This document shows, in pieces, positions 1 to 7,892 of a DNA stretch of 20,836 nucleotides. Source of the stretch: a virus. The notes under the pieces are model-generated. The model made no database searches, had not been told where the DNA came from, and saw only the letters and a list, made by a program, of their open reading frames with translations. The stretch lies in the IMG/VR virus record IMGVR_UViG_3300035670_001433, positions 1 to 20,836 of that record; one strand, written 5' to 3'. Numbering within the stretch: position 1 is the stretch's first letter; every line of letters begins with the position of its first letter. Position numbers and translations under genes: made by a program.

Positions 1-510
1 TGTAGTGTCGAGTGTCCATGATGTATTGAAAAGTTTTACAACATTCACATCTCCGACGGCGATTTTGTTTGCTGACTCAAACACACACAAAGGATGATAA
101 CTAGAGTTTGTTAGACCTGTATTTCTGTTAGTATCAGTACCATCCCATGTAACCAATCGTGTTCCAGTAGTATATACAGTATATCCATTCCAATACACAC
201 CATTAGATGAATCATCGCCTTGCGTCGCGCCAGCGTCTGCAAAGAATGGAGTTACGGAACTAATTGAAAGTGATGAAGCTGAGTAAATCTCATCAGTAGT
301 AACAGCATCAATTGTGCTACCTCTCAATACAAATGACTTTACTGTATCAATTACAGTGTCTGAGCCAGTCATCTCACCCATTTTGGAGTTGAGCGTAAGA
401 TACCCTTTGTTATCAAAGGTTATATTATGGCCATTTACTACATTACCCATTACATCTGACTCTGTAGAGTAGACCCATTGTTTATTCGTGTTAGGTATTT
501 TTATAGTCAT
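1..510 (-). CDS. Phage tail/fibre structural protein, beta-rich, C-terminus beyond window edge
   Basis: This is the first 170 residues of a reading frame that runs off the left edge. It begins MTIKIPNTNKQW and is rich in Thr, Ser, Asp, Gly and aromatic residues, with short alternating beta-strand-like segments such as VYWNGYTVYTTGTRLVTWDG. That pattern resembles the repeated blades of phage tail or fibre proteins, possibly a beta-propeller, but no family is certain. The start ATG overlaps the stop of the upstream glycine-rich gene as TAATG, so the two are translationally coupled. Its position as the last visible gene of the tail operon suggests a virion surface or receptor-contact role. Function is inferred from composition and context only. 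Confidence 0.6.
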   Translation of the reverse strand, partial: MTIKIPNTNKQWVYSTESDVMGNVVNGHNITFDNKGYLTLNSKMGEMTGSDTVIDTVKSFVLRGSTIDAVTTDEIYSASSLSISSVTPFFADAGATQGDDSSNGVYWNGYTVYTTGTRLVTWDGTDTNRNTGLTNSSYHPLCVFESANKIAVGDVNVVKLFNTSWTLDTT

Positions 511-1271
511 TATATTGCTCTTACTATTACTAATCCTGCTTTACCTGCACCTCCTGCGATGTCAGCACCTCCAGAAGATGAAGATCCTCCACTACCACCT
601 CCACCATAAAATGTAGCCGTTTTCCCTGTAGTCGAACCAGATGCAGCATAAGCTCCAGGTGCTCCATGTCCAAAGAATGAACCACCACCATCACCAGAAA
701 GCGCTCTTACGTTTGTAGAAGAACCCACCTGAGCAGGCAACCAACTTGTACCAGCGTTACCACCATCTATATTTACATCTCCCCCTGAAGCCGAACCTCC
801 AGTGCCGTCCGCATTACCCCCCTCTGCTGTAATGTAGCTTCCAAAAGTGGTATCACCACCGTCTGTTCCATTTCCAGATACACCTTCTGCTCCAGCCGCA
901 CCTGCTGCGCCTATGGTGACAGTTACACTTGTGACACCTAAAAGATCTACAAGCTTTCTTACATAAGCACCGCCTCCACCGCTTTGTCCAACCTCTCCTG
1001 CCGAGCCTCCTGAGTTATCTGTACCGCCACCACCCGCTCCTCCTCCAACGGCTTCTACAATTACATATCGTGTGCCACTTGGGACTGTGTAAGTTCCGCT
1101 TGCTGTAAATGTTTGTACGGAAGGGGTAGTTGAGGAAACAATATCCAATACATAGTTTCTTAGAATCTCTTGTGAGATAGTATCGAGAAAGGTAACCTGA
1201 TTTGGCCTCAAGCTTATTTTCTCTACTCTCTCTTGGAGTTCTATTAACTGCTGTAATTGTTCTGGTTTCAT
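510..1271 (-). CDS. Glycine-rich phage tail/adhesin protein
   Basis: A 253-residue protein. The first 55 residues (MKPEQLQQLIELQERVEKI...) are helical and coiled-coil-like, probably for oligomerisation or attachment. A segment around FTASGTYTVPSGTRYVIVEAVGGG is typical of glycine-rich tail-domain proteins. The rest is dominated by Gly-rich loops (GGGAGGGG, GQSGGGGAYV, FYGGGGSGGSSSSGG), ending in GGAGKAGLVIVRAI. Such Gly-rich domains occur in tail fibres and adhesins, where polyglycine sandwiches contact the receptor. I chose the ATG at 1271 because it forms an ATGA overlap with the upstream stop. A longer frame would start at 1349 but would run 82 nt into that gene. Likely the distal host-recognition component. 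Confidence 0.75.
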   Translation of the reverse strand: MKPEQLQQLIELQERVEKISLRPNQVTFLDTISQEILRNYVLDIVSSTTPSVQTFTASGTYTVPSGTRYVIVEAVGGGAGGGGTDNSGGSAGEVGQSGGGGAYVRKLVDLLGVTSVTVTIGAAGAAGAEGVSGNGTDGGDTTFGSYITAEGGNADGTGGSASGGDVNIDGGNAGTSWLPAQVGSSTNVRALSGDGGGSFFGHGAPGAYAASGSTTGKTATFYGGGGSGGSSSSGGADIAGGAGKAGLVIVRAI

Positions 1272-2167
1272 TTTATTAGATTCGTCCAAGACGATGACGA
1301 TTTTGATGTATTCGACATTGAAGCATTGTTTTTTGTGATATTTACCCAACCACTAAATTTAAGCACCGCATTTACTCCTGTTAAAGTGAAAGAACCCATT
1401 GATGCAATTATTCCTTTACCCAATCTTAGTACCGCATCTATTCCTGTTAGGGTAAAAACTCCAGCACTTGCAATAATTTTACGAGTTGATTTAACAATTG
1501 CGTCTATGCCTGTCAAAGTGAACGTGCCAGCTTCTGCTGTTATTGGATAGTTAGTTCCAGCAACAGGTGAAAAAGCGGCCATGACTGTAGCCCTAAAGTC
1601 GTTTCCACCAGTTACTATAAGCGATGTAGAGCCAGCTGGAGTTATTGCAGCGTTTGAGTCATATATACCAGTTGAATCATTACCTGGTCCGTCTAATCTA
1701 AGTGTTGTACCAGTACCAGCAGAGTTTCCAGTACCAGTCGATTTCATCATCAACAATGTCCAACAATTATCTGTTACCGTTGTTACAGAGGTCGTTGTTG
1801 TAGTTTCCTGAGTTGCATCGTTTGTAATTGACGCATCAGGCTGTCCAGATTGTTTTGCTCCTGTGTATGAAACACCAAGAACGTAACCCAAATCTGTACC
1901 AGTCTTAGACATCACTATGTTATTAGTGCCAGAAGCAGGTGCAACCAAATAATAAAGATAAACTGACTCAACCTGAGCGTTTATTACTTTACCAATCTGC
2001 GTCATTGATACTCCGTTGTATGTGATGCCAGAAATCTTATCTGTTCCGCTATCTTGGATCCATACACCAACAAATAAAATTCTATTAGAACCTGTACAGG
2101 TATGAGCTACTGTTACTGATGTAGCTGATGCTGAACCAGAAGATGTTGCGTCTACTGCAATTGCCAT
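1268..2167 (-). CDS. Phage tail/virion protein with three C-terminal FTLTGIDA repeats
   Basis: A 299-residue protein beginning MAIAVDATSSGSASATSVTV. The N-terminal two-thirds is a beta-rich, Thr/Ser-rich domain (residues 1 to about 205) with strands such as ILFVGVWIQDSG and YVLGVSYTG, reminiscent of lectin-like virion domains. After NYPITAE come three tandem copies of a short unit of about 21 residues: AGTFTLTGIDAIV, AGVFTLTGIDAVL and MGSFTLTGVNAVL. A Ser/Asn-rich tail follows. Similar FTLTG repeats occur in structural proteins of many uncultured tailed phages, to my knowledge without assigned function. The stop overlaps the next gene's ATG (ATGA), so it belongs to the same tail operon. Role inferred as tail fibre or decoration. 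Confidence 0.7.
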   Translation of the reverse strand: MAIAVDATSSGSASATSVTVAHTCTGSNRILFVGVWIQDSGTDKISGITYNGVSMTQIGKVINAQVESVYLYYLVAPASGTNNIVMSKTGTDLGYVLGVSYTGAKQSGQPDASITNDATQETTTTTSVTTVTDNCWTLLMMKSTGTGNSAGTGTTLRLDGPGNDSTGIYDSNAAITPAGSTSLIVTGGNDFRATVMAAFSPVAGTNYPITAEAGTFTLTGIDAIVKSTRKIIASAGVFTLTGIDAVLRLGKGIIASMGSFTLTGVNAVLKFSGWVNITKNNASMSNTSKSSSSWTNLIK

Positions 2168-2170
2168 ATA

Positions 2171-2581
2171 TTAAGCAATAGTTAGGAATCCAGCAGAACC
2201 ATCAAAATCTACTGTGAAAGTGTCGCCATCTTGTAGTGTGATAGATGAACCATAGTCGTAATAAGAAATGAGTTGGTCGCTTGCTGCGGTGTCATCGTAT
2301 ATAACAACGTACCTAAATGGGCCAGTAGTGCCTCCACTTGAAGTAAGTACTAGGTCAGTTAACGTAAGTTTATAAGTTCCACTTGTTTGAGCAGATGAAG
2401 ATGTTGTTATATTTCGAGAAGATAGGTTGGTATATGTAATCTCAGTTATCTGCGACAAAGTGGAATCAGTGGCGTTTGGTGCGGTATTCGTCAAAGCCAC
2501 TACCAGCTGATCTGAACCCAAATTAAATACTTTTTCTGCTAGATTCTCTACGAAAGGTTGAAATTTTGTGAATGTTGCCAT
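2171..2581 (-). CDS. Small beta-rich phage virion protein
   Basis: A 136-residue protein, MATFTKFQPFVENLAEKVFNL, followed by beta strands (LVVALTNTAP, TYTNLSSRNI, YKLTLTDLVL, FRYVVIYDDT, SYYDYGSSITL, FTVDFDG). The pattern of a short helical start and then a compact beta domain matches many phage virion proteins found between neck and fibre genes. No catalytic motif is visible. It lies 10 bp downstream of the neck-like gene and 3 bp upstream of the FTLTG-repeat gene, within the tail operon. No SD motif precedes the ATG. Confidence 0.65.
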   Translation of the reverse strand: MATFTKFQPFVENLAEKVFNLGSDQLVVALTNTAPNATDSTLSQITEITYTNLSSRNITTSSSAQTSGTYKLTLTDLVLTSSGGTTGPFRYVVIYDDTAASDQLISYYDYGSSITLQDGDTFTVDFDGSAGFLTIA

Positions 2582-2591
2582 GTGTTTTTAT

Positions 2592-3332
2592 TTATCGAGA
2601 ACAAGTCCTAGCACCTATAAGTGTTTTTTGGACATCACGCTCTCGTGCTTTATAATAATCTGCTATCGCCTCTTCCATCTCCATCATTTCCCTCTTATAC
2701 CTCTCGGCGAGGTCGAATATCTTATTGCGGAGGCAATAGAAGTATGAAGGTCGTAGTGCTAGATACTCATGGTATAAGCCTGCAAAACCAGCCTTCTTAG
2801 TGGTGTCTGTGGTAGCGAAGTATGAACCCTCTCGATTGATGTAGACTTTTAGTCCAGCGGTATAGTTGTAATTTGGTATTGGGTCAAGGAATATTGAGTT
2901 TGCTGTTTTATCGTAGGTGTTAGGATTACCACCCGTATTGAGGCCATCAGTATAGTTAGATGGTGCGCCAGATTGAACATCAACAGGTAGAACTTCAGAA
3001 AAAAGTCCAGTTGAGTCTGCTACAAATACTTTGTACACATCTAAAATCAAGTTTCCATTACTATCAGATGTAAACGAGTAGTCTCTTTGCCCTGAAACGA
3101 TATTAGTGGTGATTATCGGGTAGTCTGTGTGATTTGAATCATCAAACTGCCATGTACCTCCTGCTTGAAAAGCAATATGGAAAACTTGGTCTACTGCCAA
3201 ATTGACATCGCCTGTAAATTGAGCGAGCCTTGTGCTATTACCTGATATATCGCCATCATTAAACCCACAATACTGTTCTATCTTCTGGATTATTCCAGCC
3301 TTGGTTGTTGTGTTTGAGAATTGTATTGACAT
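2592..3332 (-). CDS. Putative neck/head-tail adaptor protein, first gene of tail operon
   Basis: A 246-residue protein starting MSIQFSNTTTKAGIIQKIEQYCG. The mixed alpha/beta body contains the segments WQFDD, YPIITTNIVSGQRDYSF and IFLDPIPNYNYTAGLKVYINREG. A strongly helical C-terminal third follows (LYHEYLALRPSYFYCLRNK, then a charged helix rich in Glu and Arg). This arrangement resembles head-to-tail connector/adaptor proteins of short-tailed phages, but the assignment rests on general pattern and position. Its ATG lies 6 nt downstream of a TATTAT -10 box that carries the phage's repeated upstream element, so it should be expressed from a leaderless or nearly leaderless late transcript. Confidence 0.5.
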   Translation of the reverse strand: MSIQFSNTTTKAGIIQKIEQYCGFNDGDISGNSTRLAQFTGDVNLAVDQVFHIAFQAGGTWQFDDSNHTDYPIITTNIVSGQRDYSFTSDSNGNLILDVYKVFVADSTGLFSEVLPVDVQSGAPSNYTDGLNTGGNPNTYDKTANSIFLDPIPNYNYTAGLKVYINREGSYFATTDTTKKAGFAGLYHEYLALRPSYFYCLRNKIFDLAERYKREMMEMEEAIADYYKARERDVQKTLIGARTCSR

Positions 3333-3338
3333 GCCACA

Positions 3339-3366
3339 ATAATATCAATTTATGTGGTCGGATTAA
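3339..3366 (-). promoter_or_regulatory. Late-class promoter of the tail operon (TTAATCCGACCA - 10 nt - TATTAT)
   Basis: Read on the minus strand, TTAATCCGACCA (3366-3355) is followed by exactly 10 nt and then the -10-like box TATTAT (3344-3339). The ATG of the neck-like gene comes 6 nt later. The same 12-mer with the same spacing occurs at 11696-11669 and 14086-14059. The promoter lies inside the last codons and stop of the upstream glycosyltransferase gene, so it separates the tail genes from the glycan cassette. Confidence 0.75.
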
Positions 3367-4048
3367 GGTGTTTACACTTATTGTATATATAATTTTGCAG
3401 ACTTTCAGAGTTAGGATTAGCCGTTGTGGTTGACATTGAATTAGGATGTCGCCTCCATAATAAGCACACCACGTCACTTACCTTTGATTTGTACCCTTTA
3501 CCTAGTGCCTCAAGCCAGAATAAACGATCCTCCCACCCTTTCTTCATTACAGGATGTTCGTCAAAACCCCCTACATCTACCCACATTTGCTTAGGAAATA
3601 GGGTATTTGAGTAGATAACATTGGTCTTTAGTAGTATTGGTATTGTCGCTTCCCGTGGCCTTGCTGTGTAACTCTCAACTCCAAAGGCCATAAGCCCACA
3701 AGTAACCATAGATTTCTCATCAGCTAGTTTTAAATGTTCCTCCAGGCATCGAGGCTTTAGAATATCATCGGAGTCAAAAGACATTATGTATTTACCTGTA
3801 GCAACCCTGATACCTGCATTACGGGCCGAGGACAGTCCACCATTCTCCTTTTCAATGATGATTATATTCTGGTCAAAGAAGTCCTCCTTAGCTTTCCTCG
3901 CTATGGCAACACTGTCATCAATAGCCCCGTCGGAGACTATGATAATCTCGTGCGCCCTTACAGTCTGGTTGCACACACTCTCTAACGCTTGCCTGAGATA
4001 CTTTCCGTAACTGTAGCAGGGAATGATTACAGAAATCTTGCTCTCCAT
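3350..4048 (-). CDS. Glycosyltransferase family 2
   Basis: A 232-residue GT-A fold enzyme expected to transfer a sugar from a nucleotide-sugar donor. Visible family signatures: VIIPCYSYGKYL at the N-terminus (residues 7-18), IIIVSDGAIDD (about 35-45), ENGGLSSARNAGI (68-80), the metal/donor-binding motif DSDD (92-95), and an acidic GWEDRLFW segment (about 171-178) where GT2 enzymes carry the catalytic base. There is no membrane segment, so it is a soluble cytoplasmic enzyme. The ATG lies 22 nt inside the upstream GT17 gene. It is the last gene of the glycan cassette, and its 3' end carries the tail promoter. The acceptor cannot be told from sequence. Confidence 0.93.
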   Translation of the reverse strand: MESKISVIIPCYSYGKYLRQALESVCNQTVRAHEIIIVSDGAIDDSVAIARKAKEDFFDQNIIIIEKENGGLSSARNAGIRVATGKYIMSFDSDDILKPRCLEEHLKLADEKSMVTCGLMAFGVESYTARPREATIPILLKTNVIYSNTLFPKQMWVDVGGFDEHPVMKKGWEDRLFWLEALGKGYKSKVSDVVCLLWRRHPNSMSTTTANPNSESLQNYIYNKCKHLNPTT

Positions 4049-4851
4049 TTGTTTTTATTTGTTATTAAATACTCTGGTAAATCCTTTTCCTCTACCCACA
4101 TCTTGAAAGGTCTGCCCCTGAAATCTATGCCAGCGTTCACTCGCTCCTCAAGCTTAGGAACTAGGTCATTTACATCATAAGCAGGATGCCCCATAGCCAA
4201 GAGTTTCTGCTTGATACCCTCGACACCGCCCTGATTTCCAAAATGCCAGCCACCATTCTCAACTACGACAAACTCAGTAAGATCGTCAGTCCTTAGATGA
4301 TTTAATATCCCCCCACTTAGTACCTTGTAGTTGCAAGCAATAGTTCCGCTCCAGCCTAGCCAATCTTCATTAGTACGAAGATTAAGATAATACGAATAAG
4401 GAAGCTGTTTTGGCTTATATACAACGTCTTTAGTAAAATCGAGCTTCATGTCTGGATTCCAGAACTCATCTAAGTCTGATATGTAGCAAACATCGTCAGG
4501 CTTTAAATGAGTAAGTGCTTTTCTAACATGTTCTTTTATGTAAAACTCCTTCATCCAACAGAGATGCTCTCTGGTTACGTTAGGACTACTTCTCGCCCAA
4601 CCTAGAATCTTTTGGTCGCTCTTGCTGTCCCAAAAGTCTGTCGGAACGTCTGTAACCTCATGGTAGATAATCTTATGCTTCCACTTAGCGTATCTCCCCA
4701 TGTTGTCCTTAAGTGCTAAATCCTTTTTCTTTCCTGCAAAGGTTTCATTTGCCTCGCATATCACGAAGTAATCTACATGCTTATCAAACATCTCTAACCT
4801 CATCTCTAAGAGGTCGAACTCATTGAAAAAATAAAATATATCGTATGTCAT
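4027..4851 (-). CDS. Glycosyltransferase family 17-like (N-acetylglucosaminyltransferase-like)
   Basis: A 274-residue protein with the GT17 hallmarks: an N-terminal YDIFYFFNEFDLLEMRLE, then VDYFVICEANETFAGK, WKHKIIY, and ISDLDEFWNPD with an acidic DLDE motif (residues 126-129) likely to bind metal and donor. GGWHFGNQGG further on matches the conserved W-H region of the family. Characterised eukaryotic members add the bisecting GlcNAc to N-glycans; bacterial and viral members have various, mostly unknown acceptors. I chose the ATG at 4851, which makes an ATGA overlap with the upstream stop, rather than the start at 4917, which would overlap that gene by 70 nt. No signal peptide or membrane segment is seen. 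Confidence 0.88.
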   Translation of the reverse strand: MTYDIFYFFNEFDLLEMRLEMFDKHVDYFVICEANETFAGKKKDLALKDNMGRYAKWKHKIIYHEVTDVPTDFWDSKSDQKILGWARSSPNVTREHLCWMKEFYIKEHVRKALTHLKPDDVCYISDLDEFWNPDMKLDFTKDVVYKPKQLPYSYYLNLRTNEDWLGWSGTIACNYKVLSGGILNHLRTDDLTEFVVVENGGWHFGNQGGVEGIKQKLLAMGHPAYDVNDLVPKLEERVNAGIDFRGRPFKMWVEEKDLPEYLITNKNKWRARFL

Positions 4852-5411
4852 TTCCAGATTATATACAAAGCTCTCTCGATTGCGTGGCTCTCGGCATTTA
4901 TCTGCGACCAAGAGCAATACTCTAAAAGTTTAGCATAGAACTCCTTAGATCGTTTCAAGATATTCTCCCTCGGAACAATGTAATTCCCACCTGGCGCAAA
5001 AGCTAAATAATCTGGCTTACCAAGCCCCATTAGAGCAGCAAACTCGTTGTAACTACTGAAATATTTATAGGGATATGAATGGAAGTACCAACTGTCGTTC
5101 CTTTCTTCGTATATCCCGTCTACATATCTGCTAACTGGCTCGTATACACCGTGATTTTTAGTTAAAAGCGGCGTAAAACAGGTGTTATTCACTACTTTCT
5201 CGAACTCCTCCACCGTTGTATGCCTCTCTAGGAGGTTATCTTTTACAAATACACACACATCGGGGAGATTATCGTAGTTTTCTACGATAAAAGACATCAT
5301 GGTGCTGATGTTATACCCCACATTCACCCTATCTTTATGGTAGATAACAAAACTATCAGTATATTTCTTCACCCATGAGTAGTCTGACTTGTAATTAGAT
5401 ACAATGAACAT
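4848..5411 (-). CDS. DUF3431-like putative glycosyltransferase
   Basis: A 187-residue protein resembling the DUF3431 group, which tends to occur among surface-polysaccharide genes. Matching features are an N-terminal VSNYKSDYSWVKKY, NVGYNISTMMSFIVENYDNLPD (about 30-51), and FAPGGNYIVPRENIL (138-152) followed by RSKEFYAKLLEY. The C-terminus is ESHAIERALYIIW. It is small and soluble. It overlaps the upstream GT11-like gene by 17 nt and the downstream GT17 gene by 4 nt, so it is translationally coupled within the cassette. The reaction is unknown; a glycosyltransferase-related role is inferred from neighbours and resemblance. Confidence 0.7.
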   Translation of the reverse strand: MFIVSNYKSDYSWVKKYTDSFVIYHKDRVNVGYNISTMMSFIVENYDNLPDVCVFVKDNLLERHTTVEEFEKVVNNTCFTPLLTKNHGVYEPVSRYVDGIYEERNDSWYFHSYPYKYFSSYNEFAALMGLGKPDYLAFAPGGNYIVPRENILKRSKEFYAKLLEYCSWSQINAESHAIERALYIIWK

Positions 5412-6189
5412 AATGGAATCTATGAGTCATGTTCTGATAAAGCTGCCACCTGCTCGTATTGTGCCTTTCCCAATACATCGGAGCTAGAATCAGGTTAGCA
5501 TCACCTAACCAAGCAGGAAGAAACCCAAATGATGAGTTAGATAGTATTAAATACTTTGCGTATCTTACCGACCTCCAGTTAATTCCTATATCTTTTGTAA
5601 TCTTAAAGTCAGGGAAGAACTTTTTAGCCTCGTCTGGATCATCGGTGTGAACCTCGAACTGCATATCTGGGCGTTTACCTTTCATTATGCTAATACACCT
5701 ATCCCAATAACCTTTAGGTAGAAAGAAATCTTTGACGTATTTATATTCACCACCACGAAAGTTTATAACGCATAGATTATCAGGCATCTGCAAAGGTTCA
5801 ACCTTCAACCATTCATTAATCTCTTTTTTCCTGTGCTTGTAGTAGTTCTCGCCCTGTAGGAGTCCATGCACAAGAGTATTGTCCTCTAGGAGGGGTATTT
5901 TAGGGTCATAATCGCCCATTACAGCCCCATCAGGGTATAAGTTGATGTATTCCCTATAATACGATGTAAACCCCTCTGGTAAGGCTTCTGGCACTCCGCC
6001 CTCAACGCTGATTTCACCCCCAACGATAGGCTTTCCCATATCAAGGTTCATGAAGGTTTTACCCTTGAACCTTTCAGGAAACATTACGCCGAAGTCGTAA
6101 CCGTTATCAAGCGCAATGCATCGAGTGGTGACGTAGTTCGCTAACTGATTGCCTAATCCCTGCCCGTTGTACAAAGGTGTCGCTAACAT
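5395..6189 (-). CDS. GT11-like (alpha-1,2-fucosyltransferase-type) glycosyltransferase, divergent
   Basis: A 264-residue GT-B-like protein. It has GLGNQLANYVTTR near the N-terminus (11-23), corresponding to the G-x-LGNQ motif of family 11, and SNSSFGFLPAWLG near the C-terminus (217-229), corresponding to the family's NSSFSWW-type motif. The central GDP-fucose-binding motif, usually H-x-RRGDY, is here NFRGGEY (143-149), so two ligand residues are altered and donor specificity may differ. It overlaps both neighbours (7 nt with the methyltransferase-like gene, 17 nt with the DUF3431-like gene). Size is close to normal for the family. Confidence 0.78.
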   Translation of the reverse strand: MLATPLYNGQGLGNQLANYVTTRCIALDNGYDFGVMFPERFKGKTFMNLDMGKPIVGGEISVEGGVPEALPEGFTSYYREYINLYPDGAVMGDYDPKIPLLEDNTLVHGLLQGENYYKHRKKEINEWLKVEPLQMPDNLCVINFRGGEYKYVKDFFLPKGYWDRCISIMKGKRPDMQFEVHTDDPDEAKKFFPDFKITKDIGINWRSVRYAKYLILSNSSFGFLPAWLGDANLILAPMYWERHNTSRWQLYQNMTHRFHYVHCI

Positions 6190-6692
6190 TTCTTTATCAC
6201 AGTTACGCCGTTGTTATTCGTATACCGTTTAAACATCTTCCACCCACTATTAGCTGCCAAGAACTCCTCTATCGCTGGCCAGATTTCTTTCTCACAAGAT
6301 GTCGTGTCGTGAAAGACAATGTACTTGTTTACTTTATTTGCGTGTCGCTCTAGCTCACCTTTGACCTGATTATAAGTGTGGTCTGTGTCGAGGAATAGCA
6401 TGTCGGTCTGCTCGATATCTACGCTTAAAGTATCAGCCTCTATGAAGGTAAACTTGGTGCCTTTTTCCTTTGCTCGTTCCTCCACCTTAGTGATGTCACC
6501 TCCGTAGTGTGACGGATGTTTATGATCTATAGAAACTAAAATCCCTTTATCAATTCCTTCAAGGAAGGCCCATGACGAAACAATGTACCTAACACCCATC
6601 TCTGTGATGTGAGAACACTCTTTAGCCAAGTCCCGAAGCGTTGGGAGATGTTCGTTAATGTCCGAGTGAGTCTTGCAAAGTTCGTTATACAT
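6183..6692 (-). CDS. SAM-dependent methyltransferase-like / CmcI-like protein
   Basis: A 169-residue protein with a degenerate class I methyltransferase pattern: ITEMGVRYIVSSW (29-41) in place of the glycine-rich SAM loop, VSID (53-56) ending beta 2, MLFLDTDHTYNQV (98-110) around the acidic motif, and YIVFHDT (124-130). The LDTDHTYN...VFHDT pair is typical of small bacterial enzymes related to cephalosporin-hydroxylase-like/methyltransferase-24 proteins found in glycan clusters. It probably modifies a sugar residue. It is coupled to both neighbours (8 nt overlap with the GT2, 7 nt with the GT11-like gene). The exact substrate is unknown. Confidence 0.72.
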   Translation of the reverse strand: MYNELCKTHSDINEHLPTLRDLAKECSHITEMGVRYIVSSWAFLEGIDKGILVSIDHKHPSHYGGDITKVEERAKEKGTKFTFIEADTLSVDIEQTDMLFLDTDHTYNQVKGELERHANKVNKYIVFHDTTSCEKEIWPAIEEFLAANSGWKMFKRYTNNNGVTVIKKC

Positions 6693-7356
6693 ATTTTTGT
6701 TTGAGCATCATTACCTCGTGCCGCTTTACCTCTTCCTTTAGAGTGCTGGTAGTTTGATACTCCGATATCCTGTTTACGATACCAATCCTGTTCGATACCG
6801 TAGGAGGCCCGAACTTAGCAAAGCATCGCTTGTAGTAATCACAGTCCATAAGCCAAATAAGATTCTCATCAAAGGTTAAGTGTCCTTCATTGCGAACAGT
6901 GAGAACAGAAGGGGAACTTATAGTATTAAGGCCAGTGTGGATGAGATGATTGTATCGAGGGAAGAACGGCCTGTAACAAATCATATCGTCTTGTGCGTGT
7001 TCACATGCAGATACAAACCAGTCACCTGCAAAGTTTCTATCTATGTCTTTTAGAGAGTCCTCATCAAAGAGGTAGTCGTCCATGAACAGAACTTTAATCA
7101 AATCCCCTTTAGCTAGGGACATTGCCTTGTTTGTATTTCCACTGATACCTAAAGCCGTATCATTGCGCGAGTAGTTGATGTTTAAGTCCGCAAACTCCTT
7201 ACAAACACTCTCAACGCTTCCGTCTTTTGAGTCATCTGATACGACAACTTCAAAGTCCTTAAACGTCTGCTTTCGTAGCATGTTAAGGCTGTGTCTAAGG
7301 TATTCAGCACCCTTTCCCATCTGCCCGTAAGCAGGAATACACACGCTAATTCTCAT
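6685..7356 (-). CDS. Glycosyltransferase family 2
   Basis: A 223-residue GT-A enzyme. N-terminal ISVCIPAYGQMGKGAEYLRHSL is followed by FEVVVSDDSKDGS (about 35-47), which is the donor-binding segment. GISGNTNKAMSLAKGDLIKVLFMDD has its acidic metal-binding motif at MDD (92-94). After that the protein diverges from typical GT2 enzymes, with HLTFDENLIWLMDCDYYKRC probably serving as the acidic acceptor-side region. It is soluble, without a membrane anchor. The ATG overlaps the upstream GT11 stop by 4 nt. It is distinct in sequence from the other GT2 of the cassette, so it likely makes another linkage. Confidence 0.9.
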   Translation of the reverse strand: MRISVCIPAYGQMGKGAEYLRHSLNMLRKQTFKDFEVVVSDDSKDGSVESVCKEFADLNINYSRNDTALGISGNTNKAMSLAKGDLIKVLFMDDYLFDEDSLKDIDRNFAGDWFVSACEHAQDDMICYRPFFPRYNHLIHTGLNTISSPSVLTVRNEGHLTFDENLIWLMDCDYYKRCFAKFGPPTVSNRIGIVNRISEYQTTSTLKEEVKRHEVMMLKQKYV

Positions 7357-7892
7357 ATTCTAATCCAATTGTTAGGGCATACAGTCCTCTCAATCTTGTC
7401 TGAATACCACTCTTTCGGTGCGACTACTTTGCCTTTTGATAAATAACCACCCCACCAAGAAAAACTACTGTTAGCGATGATTACTGCCTTACAACCTGCC
7501 ATCAGATTAAGATCCGTAACCTCGTCGTTACCTTCGGAGAACTCGAACTGATTGCCCATAAAATGAGCTTTGCACCACTCTATGTCGTCTGAGAACACTA
7601 GGAACTTTTCGTTAGGGAATAGCTCCATAGCCTTCTTATAGTAATCAGTTTTCCAAAGCTGAACGTAGAATGGATTGCCAACGTAATCACCTCGCCTTAC
7701 ATGAATGGCTACTTGGTCTATGGGGACAATATTTTGCCCGTATAACACCTTTATATCCTCCTTAAACTCATCGAACCATGAAGGGTCTTGGAAATAGTAG
7801 TCGGTTTCAAACTTCTTCGAGTATGTATACATAAACGCAAACTGGAACATCTGATTCCCAAGTCTGCCCATAATTTTATGTATAGGAATCAT
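7353..7892 (-). CDS. Compact glycosyltransferase family 11 (alpha-1,2-fucosyltransferase-type)
   Basis: A 179-residue protein carrying the key family-11 motifs: MGRLGNQMFQFAF (8-20), VAIHVRRGDYV (61-71, the GDP-fucose-binding H-x-RRGDY motif), FSDDIEWCK (100-108) and ANSSFSWWGGYL (140-151). Family 11 enzymes transfer fucose from GDP-fucose, usually alpha-1,2 to galactose. At 179 residues it is much shorter than the usual roughly 280-300: the stretch between the first two motifs is reduced to about 40 residues. All motifs are intact and both ends look natural, so it is a compact form rather than a pseudogene. The start follows the upstream stop with no gap (TAAATG). Confidence 0.9.
   Translation of the reverse strand: MIPIHKIMGRLGNQMFQFAFMYTYSKKFETDYYFQDPSWFDEFKEDIKVLYGQNIVPIDQVAIHVRRGDYVGNPFYVQLWKTDYYKKAMELFPNEKFLVFSDDIEWCKAHFMGNQFEFSEGNDEVTDLNLMAGCKAVIIANSSFSWWGGYLSKGKVVAPKEWYSDKIERTVCPNNWIRI

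Noticed and set aside
510-1349. Longer start of the glycine-rich gene at 1349
   Set aside because: It would overlap the upstream gene by 82 nt with sequence unlike the rest. The ATGA junction at 1271 is the usual coupling in this operon.
1257-1811. Two plus-strand frames opposite the FTLTG repeat gene
   Set aside because: They mirror the repeats on the opposite strand and have no start context. Tail genes run on the minus strand.
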